Of a stretch of 64,000 nt of DNA, positions 33,647 through 44,553 are shown in pieces. The stretch lies in NCBI GenBank assembly GCA_013115145.1, contig JAAPAO010000041.1, forward strand, positions 45,685 to 109,684, written 5' to 3'. Within the stretch, counting starts at the first letter, position 1; the number at the start of each line of letters is the position of its first letter. Source of the stretch: Perkinsus chesapeaki (taxonomy: Eukaryota; Perkinsozoa; Perkinsida; Perkinsidae). The notes under the pieces were generated by a model. That model did not search any database. It was not told the origin of the DNA and was given only the letters and a program-made list of their open reading frames with translations. A program made the position numbers and the translations under genes.

Positions 33647-35951
33647 TCATGAAACACTAATAACATCAGAAACATTGTCAATTCGCAGATCTATGAGGAA
33701 CAGTCCAGCAGCAGTCGTCTCGCTTACTACTGTTAGGCCCAGTCTTGCCTGCAATACCTCTGCCACTTCAGCATGGCTCCTCCCATTGCCCAACCTGGGT
33801 GCCCCGACCTCCGCTTGGACTAGCTGCTTGAGCGTAGCTAATGGCAGAGTTCGAAGGTCTCTATCTTGGGCACTGACCAGGGCTCCAAGAACTTGCCGGC
33901 ATCCTGCCTTGTCCAGCTTACCGAGGGCTCTCATTACAGACTTCGGCAGTACCCCAGTGGCCATGGCCACCGCATGGGCAGCTATAGAGAAGGTATAGTT
34001 GTTTTGGCCTTGTGGATTAACCTTTGCAGCCTCCATCAGACTTACTACCAACCCTTCCCATAGGGCTGTAGTACGATGCACTAGATCAAGACGCACCAAT
34101 GCGTTGAGGCAAGTGTCCAGTTGTTGGGCAGAAGTGTCCCAACTGATCCGAGACCAGTTAGGATGGTTGAGCAATTCCAGTAGAGACTTCTGAGGTGGGA
34201 AGTCTAGCAGAGCGAGGGCGTTCAACACTGCAGCAACACAACGAGTGTCCCCGCTGACCGGAGCGAGTTTGGCAGACAGCTGCGGCACTACCAAGCTGGC
34301 AAATTCCGTCGCCTGATCGTGGTAACATCTGGCAAGGCCAAGGAGGAACATTGCCAAGTGACCGGTGGATAGCTTATCCTTAATTAACGTTGCATCATTA
34401 TAGAACAATTGAACCAATTTAGACAAGAACTCGGCAGCTATGGTCTTCTGGTGGTCCGATGGTCGGCCGTCAGTCAAGTAAGTGGCGATGTCAGGAGCCA
34501 GCATGGCCATAAGCTGTGGATGCTTACCAAGAGCTCCTAACCGGCTGGACAGCATCCCAATAACAAAGACCTCGAGGAATACCCAGTCAAAGTACCCTAC
34601 CTTGGCCATGGCATGAAGACTGTAAACTGCGTCCTTTGCCGAACTACTGCCTTGTGCCCCTTCCATCAACCTTCGGGACCCAAGCTCGAATACACCCTTT
34701 ATAGATGGTAGAGGAACATCCAGGTCTGCCAGTGCTCCCAGGACCAGACAGACCGCTTGGCTGTCAAATTCACCAATACGCTCTGACATTACTGTGGCCA
34801 ACCGCTCCATGAGCCCAGACGAGGGACACCCACCGAGCTTCACGATTCCATGGCAAAATAAAGATACGTCTTGAGGGGACCATCTGCTTATATCCGTTGA
34901 TCCCTCTGCCCACCGCAGAACCTCTCCCACGAACTTAGGGTCTACGAAGTTGAGCTTGGCCATGGCGTTCACCGCCTGTGTTACCGCGCGGCTCTTGCCG
35001 TCATCGTCCCCTCCCACGAGAAGATCCGTAAGCCGCTTGCTCAGCCTTCGGAGAAGGGCCTTATCCGCAATTTTGAGGCGCGCGAATGCATTTAATACTA
35101 TAGCGCAGTCTATCTTGGTAAATTGGCCACTTTTCGCGATGATATTCGGTACCAAGAATCTCAGCAGCATATCAGCTTCCTTGGACGCCGTCTTAGCGTA
35201 AGCATTACACAGCATAGCCAGACCCTGGCAAGTGAAATCCTTGGACACCTGCACGCTCCTTTCAGCAATATCGGCCATCAGTCTCTGGGTCTCTGGACTA
35301 TTGCCAGACTTCGCCATGGCCCCAGCTGCCATAGCACAGTCCTGAGCATTACTATACGAGAGACTTCGAGAAGCCTGAGCGAGACTTCCTCGTGGAAGCT
35401 GGACATCGGCTCCACCAGCATTCCTGATGGCATCCTATCATATTACCACACTCCCATCTATTACTTGGCCAATGCATGAAGACACCTCGCTACATCTCGG
35501 GGATCTACAGCGCTACCATTATTCCCTACGATCATTCTCTGTGCCACTAGTGATAGGACATCCTTCCTTAAAGCAGCATCGACTGCCGATAGAGAGGATA
35601 CAATGTTGGCTGTGAGCCCCAGGTGAGTAGGCCCCTAAACGACGCCCGTTCAGAGAGGCTTTGATGAAACCACTATCCCCGCCCTGCCGTTAGTACCATA
35701 TCGTTCAGACGTCCTTTTAATTCGTTGGCCGCGGCACTCCAAAAGTCCTCTCTTCCTCGGCAACCTCCACCTGCAGCACCCAGCTTATTGAGGGCAAACA
35801 CCAAGTCGTCTGTGCAAAGCCGCCTGAGCTGATCTAGAACTGCTGTCGTTCTAGCAGGCCCGCGGCCCAGATTCCGATAAGCTGACTCCAAAGCCAACAT
35901 GCCAGTCGCTGAGCCTGTCATTGGCACGATTAAACCAATTTGCTGCCTCAT
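33647..35951 (-). CDS. RAP/heptatricopeptide-like organellar RNA-binding protein
   Basis: Long alpha-helical repeat protein. The main exon (33647 to about 35437) carries degenerate 35-37-residue repeats, with recurrent patterns such as LAMLCNAYAK, IVLNAFARLKI, AVNAMAKLNFVD, LFCHGIVKLG and LNALVRLDLV. Upstream exons at about 35455-35610 (ARCLHALAK) and 35690-35951 continue the pattern. The C-terminal end (HAEVAEVLQARLGL through GLFLIDLRID) resembles the beginning of a RAP domain, but the protein stops soon after. Such repeat proteins are expanded in alveolates and act in mitochondrial or plastid rRNA and mRNA processing. The start at 35951 (MRQQIGLIVPMTG) is the first in-frame ATG of the last recognised exon. 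A targeting peptide is not clear and another 5' exon is possible. Confidence 0.65.
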
Positions 35952-36265
35952 AATGACTAAGACATTGAGCAACCCAACAGAAGCTATGTGAGCGACCTTT
36001 ACAGGTACAGAGTAACAAGAGCAAGAGAGATGATGGGCACATCTAATGTTGCGGATCAGTCTCCTTGGATCTGTCCTCGGATGCTAGCATGCCTTCCGAC
36101 GATATCCCTACCAACAACACACCATGTTGTAAGATCTGATAGACGACTATCAGTGATAATCTATAAGCAAATACATTAGTTTCCAGCAGCAGCTCACTTC
36201 TATAAATATATAAGACACTCATTTAGCTGGGCATTCAACAGTGGAAGGTGGTGGAATCAGCGTGA

Positions 36266-37075
36266 TTAAATAAATGATACGATATTACCTGTCTCAGTCA
36301 ACGCCCTCCGCGAATCCTCGTCGTAGCTGTCCTCCAAATGCCCTACTTTACGCCGATCTACTTTAAGCTTCCGACGGACAGTACTAGAGCCCACAGGCGG
36401 ATCCCTCCCTTCTGACGGCGTCTCGGGTGGCTCCTCTTCAACATCTGCGTCACACGGACTCTCTGCAGATGTCAAGTCCTCAGGCTGGGACTGGCGACTG
36501 GCATCGCCAGCGTCTGGATAGACTAGCACCCCGACTTTCTCATATTTCTCATACTTGTCGACCCATTCCTAACAATCACCCATTCACTAAATGTAAATTG
36601 TTATCTCTCATGAGCACCTGGAGTGCTTGCCAGTTCTCCTCTTGGAATCCTTCTGTACTTGTGGAGTTCTCGATATCTTCGGGCTTGAAGCTCATCAGAG
36701 CAAAAGCTCTTGTAGCGTCTTTTCCCGCGAACAAATGATATCTTCCACCGGGACCATAGAGATCTCGACGGTCTAAAGGTGAGACGCATACCGATGCAGA
36801 ATGGCCTACGGCCATGGTTAGTTCTAATTTATCCAGAACACTTCAAACTCCCTGATAGCACTCGACGGACCAATGAACTCATATTTGAGCGGTGAAAGTG
36901 GTATAATCTAGTGGCATCGCGATGAATTCACCTCATTCCCTAACTTACGAGTTACATCATATACGATGCCCTTAAGTGCAACATATACTTCTCCTGTGGT
37001 TTCACCATCATACATGGAGAGGAGCTGCGGTCCGAAGACTTTTGAGGCGTCTGTAGGTTCATGAATTCTCTTCAT
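36266..37075 (-). CDS. Membrane-associated progesterone receptor (MAPR)/cytochrome b5-like heme-binding protein
   Basis: The first exon, from the ATG at 37075, gives FGPQLLSMYDGE and VYVALKGIVYDVT, the start of the MAPR cytochrome b5-like fold. After an intron of about 200 bp with a GTAAGT donor, the next exon gives RRDLYGPGGRYHLFAGKDAT, where YGPGGxYxxFAGxDA is the family signature, with Tyr residues that coordinate heme in PGRMC1. A further exon holds the terminal helix EWVDKYEKYEKVGVLV. A long acidic tail unlike animal MAPR follows (EEEPPETPSEGRDP and beyond). There is no clear N-terminal membrane helix, so it is closer to neudesin or soluble MAPR proteins. The 3' end may contain one more intron beginning at a GTAATA donor near 36290. 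Members bind heme and assist P450s or sterol metabolism. Confidence 0.75.
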
Positions 37076-37201
37076 TCATTAGTGGTTGCGTGACACTGAG
37101 CAGTATTACACGATCGTAAGGTGGGTATAGACGTTTAGGTTGCAGAACTTGCAGAAACGAGCGGTTAAGGCGAGCAGGATAATCAGGAGAGAGAGTTAAA
37201 A

Positions 37202-37281
37202 TAACAGCTGCGGGATTCGAACCCGCGCCCTTTCGGACTAGCGCCTGAAGCTAGCGCCTTAGACCTCTCGGCCAAACTGTC
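37202..37281 (-). tRNA. tRNA-Leu(CAG)
   Basis: An 80-nt class II tRNA. The acceptor stem GACAGTT/AGCTGTT includes G-U pairs. The D-arm is GGCCGAGAGGTC, the anticodon stem CTAGC/GCTAG has loop TTCAGGC (anticodon CAG), an extended variable arm is present, and the T-arm has GGTTCGAATCC. A perfect B box and good A box support function. It lies between the MAPR gene start and the coiled-coil gene end. Confidence 0.95.
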
Positions 37282-37448
37282 GCTGAAAATCTTGATTCAA
37301 AAAATACCATACCCCACCGTGTGCATACGTGCATTGATCAAACTGAACTCTAAACCTGACAAAACATCTCAACTAAGACTCTCCGGAGAGGTAATGTCGG
37401 ATATAACATCACTGAAATAACGCAACAGACTGGCTGTAGAAATGCGAA

Positions 37449-40277
37449 TTAGTGCATGTTTAATGGTTCCAGTGTCACTGGAGCATCATGAACATATCGA
37501 ACATTTGTAGGCAAAGCAGATCGCAGTGTTGCAATAGTAGATGCGAGAGATCGAGGATCACCACGAGTGCTATCCTTTAACGACTTCCTATGACTTCTGC
37601 TGTTTTTCACTGAGAGTAAACGCCGTATGTCTTCCTCAACCTCAGCAGTTTTCTCGTGCGCAGCGTTCAGCTCGTCGCGAAGCCGAGAGACCTGGAAAGA
37701 TCTCCACTGCCCGAGTTACACCAGAACATCTCCCCTACTTCCGCGTCTGCCTCCCGCAGTTTTGCCCGATGTTTAGCAATCTCCAGATCTCGATTCCTGA
37801 TAATTTACATCCCTCCAGTCCAGGCAGTATTCGTCTACTTGAGGCTCTCCGCGATGTACTGCTGCGGTCTCGTTGCTTCGTTGAACCTGCTCGTTGAAGC
37901 CCGCAGCTCCTCACGCAGCTCCTCTGATTCCTTCGTTCTGGAACAACCTGGCACACCCTAGCACGAGAAAGGCGCTCCTACGCTCGCTCGTATTTCTGTT
38001 TGTAGGTGCTGAGCTGCCCGGCAAGGTCCTGCAACCGCCGAGTGAGAAGGAGGTTCTCCTGCACCCTTCGGCGGGATGTGATCGGAACAGAGCTCAGAAC
38101 TTGCGACATCACTGCGTCATTCTCATCACCAGGCTTGCCTACAATACACATTTAAGCCGATGAAGGCGTTTAATGCCAACCTGCGATGGACTCGATGGAT
38201 ATAGCAGCCTGAACAGCTGCTGTCATATCATCTTCCATTTTCTCGTACGCTGCTAGCCTCTCCCTTAGGACTGCCATCTCTGCCCGTATAGAACCCAGCT
38301 GCTGTACGCCAGACGATCGCCTTTGGTCAAGTTCATTCCGCAATAACTGTTTGGGAAGGCCGCAGTGGAGCAATCAATCGGTCATATCTCACCTCAACCT
38401 TTTCCCGCAGTATCTTGCACTCCCGTTGTAGCTCGTCAGTAACAGTAGCACGGTCCTCAGCGAGATTGGTTGCCCGATCGGTCTCGAAGCGCTGCCAGGA
38501 CTCTGTCCCAAAGCCTCCTCCATCCCCATTTACCTGCAGCTGAAGCATGCCTTGGGCGTCCACCAGGTCTCGCTGAAGTGCCGACGTTGTTCGAGCGTGG
38601 GCTACCTAGCAGCCCCAAGGACCAGACACCAACGCGTTACTATAAACCTTGAGCTCGTCGCAAGCCGCCTCGAGTTCCTCGGCCTTTCTCAAAGCTTGTA
38701 GGCGAGCAGACTCCGCCATGTCGAGCTGTGCCTATCAGTAGCCGTTGCCTCAGTATACTAACATACCTTACTCTAAGCCCATCCACCTCCCTTGAATGTA
38801 GCTCCATCAGCCTCTCTTTCACAGCTATCACCTACAACAGTATTCGTACATTTCCCTTTGTAGGATGCATCACTACTCACCTCAGCCTCCTGCTTCTCAC
38901 TAAGCCGTCCAATCTCTGCGTCTACCCTCCGCTGTGCCTCGGCCACCATCGCACCATTTTCCCTACAACGCAAGAGACTCATCCCGCCAGCCGCTTCGAC
39001 TAACCTCTCCATTGCAGCCGCCAGCTCCTTCTTCTTAGCCTTCACTAGACTCAACTTCGTTACCATCGCCTCCAACTCCCTGAGCTCATCCCCTCCAAAG
39101 CCTCACGAGCCCAAGTTTACCTATCCTTCCTATCACATTCCAACTCCAAGTGCTTCACCTGCCGCTCCATTGCGTCCCTGTCCCGACGGGCCAGATCTCG
39201 TTCAGCCTACAGTGACAGTCCACCACGATCCACGCCCCCTCCACCGACTTGTGCCTGTGAGAGCGCTTCCGCCTGTGCGCTCAACTCAGCGGCCAACTTC
39301 TGCAGGCCATTCGAAGATGAAGACGCTGTCTCTCGAGCTTCCTACACAACAACCCCAGGAATGCCTCCACACAACGTCTTAAAACTGACGCGCCACCTCA
39401 AGCTCTCGAGTGAGCCGTTTGACATCATCATTCAGCGCAGCGTGTCGCATACCATACCCCTCCAACTGTGCCCGTTTCTCCACAGATGCCCTCAAGGACT
39501 CAGTAAGTGACTGCACCCTCGATTGAAGTGAATGCTCTGTCATCTCTGAGAGTAGATAGCCACCACTATAGAAAACCAGAAGACCGTCTACCAGAATCAG
39601 CCTTATATTCCCTCAGCTGTCGTTCAGCCTCGGCAGCCCTCCTCTGCCCTCGCTCCCCTATCGCTCGGGCTTTACCAAGCTCCTCTACCAGAGATTCCCG
39701 CTCAGCTTCCAGCCGCCGTACCTGAGAAACCACAGCTGAAACGGCAGGCAAAGCCTTCATCACACTTCTGCCGTCTGCAATGCAAGGCGTCGATTGAGCT
39801 CCTGTAGTGCTGCATCCCTGAGGCTCAGCTCGGCTCTGCCACACGATGCCACCTCATCGCCCAGTCGTTCCGTTAACTCTCACCTTACAACTTCTTCCGA
39901 GTACCCTTGGAAGGAGGCACCAGGCAGCATACTAGGAGCCTTCATAACATTCCCAACCGGAGGGCTCGGCATTATAGCAGCGGCCCCCGCTAGGACAGCA
40001 TCGATGTCGACGCTGGAGACATGGAGAGACGACGCCTCTAGAGCGCTGCTGGCATGGCTATCTCCATTAGAGTAGTCCATGGAAGATTGAGTACCGATAT
40101 CCTCTTCGCCATCTACCATATCACATTCCAGCCTCTGCACATCCTTTTGCTGCCCTGCTCACCTGTACCATCGTCAGATAGTTGCTCCTCAACATCACTG
40201 GAGGAGATAGTCAATGGGCTAGGCAGCAGAGGCGACGATGTTGATGGATGCTCCTCAGTGGAAGGAGAAGAAGCCAT
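37449..40277 (-). CDS. Long coiled-coil protein
   Basis: The ATG at 40277 starts a Ser/Thr/Pro-rich acidic N-terminus (MASSPSTEEHPSTSSPLL). Many short exons follow, encoding heptad-rich coiled coil: for example RLEAERESLVEELGKARAIG near 39665-39725, KAKKKELAAAMERLVEAAGG near 38980-39045, and RAEMAVLRERLAAYEKMEDD near 38235-38290. The last exon gives EVEEDIRRLLSVKNSRS and ends LEPLNMH with a TAA at 37449. Introns are about 45-60 bp. I do not recognise a family. Length (roughly 700 residues) and uninterrupted heptads fit a centrosomal, basal-body or flagellar structural protein, which is inference from composition only. Confidence 0.6.
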
Positions 40278-40421
40278 CAACTATAAACAATCACTCTCCC
40301 AGAATCTCCTGTGCACCTCTTCAATCGCAGCGGCGGTCGTGTCCTATAACCCAATCCGACATGCATTAGAAATAACAAGTGCTGCACCACCATGGCTGCT
40401 GCTGCTGCTGTGATGATCATG

Positions 40422-43400
40422 TTATATATCCGTCTCCTCAGCATCCGGGACAACTTGCTGTTCTTGGAGCTCATGGTCATTCGGATCCTCCTCATCAATG
40501 ACTATCTCCGGTATAGCTTGTCCCTCCCTCCATATAGTAGCTGGATCGCATATCTACCAATCACCCAATGAGCCCTAGCAGTATCATCCAGCAGCCCGCC
40601 CACCTCCTCAGCTCCCTCCGCTGCTGCAGCCGCCTTCCTTATATTATGAACTAGTGCATCATGCTCCGCGTCCAACAGACAGTGGCAGAGGCTTTCCCCG
40701 AAATAGCTACTGCGCATAACATACCACGCATTGCCGGCCGTCTTGGAGGATTCTGAAAGCCAGCTCCCGTCCCACTTCACTCAGCAGCCTCAGCCACCTT
40801 CGTTCGAGGAGTACGGCTTGCTCTCAGTGTACTCTGCCAGGCCAGGCACTCCAATGGCTGCTGATGGATCTGGGCTCTCCAGCGCGGTGACTTCAGCGTG
40901 CCGATCCTAGGCAGCATCCTCCCAGCACACGTAGGCTCAGCACCTACTACCTCCGAGCCCCATTCGCTGTACTTAGGCCCAACTAGTGTCCATGCTGCTC
41001 TAGCCTTCTCGATTAGTGTGTACATCTTACCGAGCTTCTTATGAGCCGTTGCTATATGTTTCTGGGAGTCTGAGAGGCACTGAGCTCGTCGGTGATTACC
41101 CCCAAGAGCAGCCTACCAGAAGGGTTGATTTGTTCCAACTTCAAGACATCCTTATCTCCCAGGATCTTCCTTACCTCCTTCTTGTTCGTTGCCCATATCC
41201 TACCACAGCAGCCTACTGCCCAACCTACCTGTTGCCCGCCACCTACTCTCCCATAAGCTTCGAGATGGATTCCTCTATTCTATCAGCCAACCTTAACAAT
41301 GCTTTCTTAACAACCCCCGCCGCCCTCAGGGCATTGGTAGCTCCATCGATCCTCGACACTAATACTTGGTATTTCACCAAAAGTATCTGCCATGGCATCT
41401 TATCGCTTCACCGCCGCCCGACAGGTCCGACATCCTGTTGCTCTTTAAGATTCTCCTTAGGATTCTCATCACTCTTCCGGATAGTATCCTCAGTCATCGG
41501 GACCGACCCTTCGACTGTTAACCGCACTTCACTAAGATCCTTCTTACCCTGTTCACCACAAACCTAACACCACTCCTTCCCCCTCCTCACCTCCTCAGCG
41601 CTTCCTTCCCCTATGCCCTCACCAAGCCCCGTGATGTCATACTCAGCTGGAGAGGCATCCTCCTGCAACGACCACCTGCATCCCCACAGAGCAAACACCA
41701 CCAACGCTTACCTCGCCCTCCTCGTCCGCAGTTGTCTCACCCTCCCCATCCTCAGCCTGCTCCGTCTCCTCTCCTTCCTCATCAACATTCTCTCCCTCTT
41801 CACCCTCATCTGATGGATCAGTCTGGACGAAACTTCCCGGGACCGTGGCGGCTGCTGCTGCTGCAGGGGTGTTGACGGCGCTGGACTTGCCGCTGTGTGG
41901 TTGGGCAGCAACCTTCTTTTTATGGACGAAGCTGCTCGAGCCACCTGCTGCCCCGGCATGTAGCAGTCCATTGTCAATTATCCTTTCCTCACCTTCCTCT
42001 TCATACATTTCCTTAACACCATCCAACTCGCTATACTTCTCCCCTACACACAACAGAGTCAACAACATGTACTCTCCTAACACAACTGCCATCTACTTAT
42101 AGACTACCGCAAACCCCCTGAGCCTCGTCACAGGCTTCCCGTACCTCCACTATCACCCTCTTCTCCTTCGTCATCCTCTTCATAATTATGTCTACTCGTC
42201 CCCACATTCTTCACCCCAGCTGCCTTAGTCCCTCCCTTCACTGAAAGCTCTTGGTCTGCCTCTGCCTGACCATGGGCTAGCAGCATCTACGAGCAACAGT
42301 GTCCTCTCTTTCCCACTCACCACAGCGCTTCCTGTCTTGTCCAAATCAGCAGATACCTCTTCCTCCATCTTTGACAAGTCCAACCCTCGTCTAACCCTCC
42401 TCCTCCTCTTCACCTCAATAAAGGAGGCTTCCTCCTCCTCACCATCATCGACGACCGCACCATCGTCACCATCTCCCCCCTCATCATCACCAGTGCCGCC
42501 GCTGCTACCTGTCACTGCCGCCTTCCCTTGACTGCCGTACTTTCTAGGGAACACTTGTAGCTTTTGAAGCCTCTCCTTCCTATCAGTATAGTATGCCTAA
42601 TGCCAACCCATACACCCCCAACACCACTAGCAGCAGCAGCAGTGGCCCACCTCCTGATCGGCAGTTCCCAGCACTGACGCGTACTTGCCAAGGAACGCAC
42701 TCAAATGGCTCTCATCCTGTTGCTCATCCTAACCAATGCATCCTCTCCTTCCTTCCCGTCGCCTCCGTGCCTCCTACCGTCTTTCCCTTAGCCCACGGCA
42801 TCGTGAAGAGGTCCTTCCCCACGTACGTCTGCAACCTCATCGTCATCGCCGTATCCTTCAATAATACTAACCAAATCCCCCATGCCACTCCCCCAGGTCC
42901 GATATTCTCACGGTGCAGCTTCGCAATCAAATCCATGAATCCATGAATGTCATTGGCTCTCGAGACAAAGTCGTGGGTGCTGAGCGACCACTGTATGTCC
43001 CCCATCCGCTCCGGTTCATCGACCATCCTGACCAACTACCATCATCCTCCTTGCCTCTCCTTGCTTCACTCCCTACTTGTCATTTGTCGGCACATAAGCT
43101 CTCATTTGTCCTATCAGTTCTCCAGCCACTTTGGTGAACATCTCTTCATCCCTAAACCACGACCATAGCCTCATCCACCACCCCTCCACATGCGTTACCT
43201 CTCTACATTCACGCCGCTGATCAACGGGCTGGCTCTGAATTGAACCACACCATTAACTCCCCACTTTCCAGATGCTCTCCTTACTTAATAGAAGTCAGCT
43301 GCGTCTTAACACTTTCACTATTGCCTTTTAGTATCTCCTGAGCCTCTCCCTCCGCCGTCGCATCACCTATATCGATCACCACTCGCCCCTCCTGCCCACC

Positions 43401-44500
43401 CCACCAGCCATACTAAGTTTGTCCCATTCCTGGGCCACATCCTTCACCATCCTCGCGCTGTCCTCCGTCATCCTCTTGCCTCGATCGCTGTTCGCCAGCT
43501 GTCACCCAAACACTTCCCTCTCTTAACCACCCCACCCCAGCCCAGCACTCACCGCTTCCGTCTTGTAGTTTTTAGCCATATCATTCAGCAACTTCAGTTC
43601 AGCATTGAAAACTTCCATCAGTGCCTTCAAATCCTCAATCATGCTGTCTGAAGCAGCCCACCGATCCTCGGTGCTCCAACTTATGCTACTTTCCCACCTC
43701 CAACCGTCTTTTCCAGCAAAGATGCAAACTGCTCTCCCAGAATAGCGTTTTGCTGCCGGAGGTTGCCGAACATATCCTGGCCGGCCATGTCCAAGAACTT
43801 CTTCAACTTGTCAAATCCTCGTCGTATCTTTACTTCTGGATAGTAAGCTGAGGGATAGCCAAAAGGCTCTCCACCAAGCGTCCGCTCCCAGGTTGCTTTA
43901 ATGCGCCATATTAATTGAATAATAGTCACTGTCATCCACAAAGTAAGACCACTACAAAAAAGTGCAAGCACTCTTCGATGCATCATGAAGAGCCAGCTGT
44001 GGATGCCTCAAGAGTTTCCAAGAGTATTAAACCATTGTACCCCTACGCTTGAGCTCCCCCTGTTCATGCTCCTCATAATGAGAGTCATCGAACCACTTGA
44101 GGAAATGGGAGTCAGCCGTACGCTCTTCCTCCAAATGCTTCTGCATTGCTTGCTCATCTCTATCCTGCTCCTCTACAGCCTATAACCACTGTAATCGAGG
44201 AAGCAGCGCATTACCGCCCACTTCGATGAAGGATGATCCCATCAAAGCCGAGATGACCTCCGGATCGAACATCCTGGTCTGTTCCTCCAAAAGGGACGTA
44301 GATAGCCCATCAGGTATCTGAAGTCGGATCCTATGAGTTATTCAAGTCCAAGATGCAATAAGACCACCCTCGCTCTCCCAACCCTCTCCAAGGCACCGCT
44401 CTTCCCAGCCAGGATTGTGGGGGTTGCCCAGCAGTATAACAGAGTGCTCCTCATAACCACAAAACCTTCCATCCAAGAGATCCTCCCACCGCACTGAATT
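40422..44500 (-). CDS. Uncharacterised gene or genes with membrane helix, coiled coil and acidic tracts
   Basis: Minus-strand coding-like exons run through the whole interval, but no family is recognised and it may be more than one gene. In order: a Trp/Gly-rich start (EDLLDGRFCGYEEHSVILLG, about 44410-44475), a block with FDPEVISALMGSSF (about 44240), and an acidic coiled segment (EEQDRDEQAMQKHLEEERTA, about 44110-44170). A single hydrophobic helix follows (VLALFCSGLTLWMTVTIIQL, about 43910-43970), then coiled coil spliced across 43630-43700. A block THDFVSRANDIHGFMDLIAK lies near 42910-42970. Long Glu/Asp tracts lie at 41690-41830 and 42410-42500. A further exon (LVSRIDGATNALRAAGVVKK) is near 41310-41370, and the C-terminus ends in an acidic PDAEETDI with TAA at 40422. 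Start codon and exon joins are mostly unresolved. Confidence 0.4.
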
Positions 44501-44553
44501 TACCACAACCCAACAGAAGGTAAAGCGGTAAAACGTATTAAACTATGTACTTC

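Noticed and set aside
33675-34193. Plus-strand frames within the heptatricopeptide-like gene
   Set aside because: They are reverse-strand shadows of a 560-codon minus-strand frame with clear repeats.
41643-42092. 150-codon open frame rich in Glu and Asp
   Set aside because: Composition alone keeps it open, and it begins with a non-conserved hydrophobic segment. I kept it only as part of the low-confidence gene at 40422-44500.
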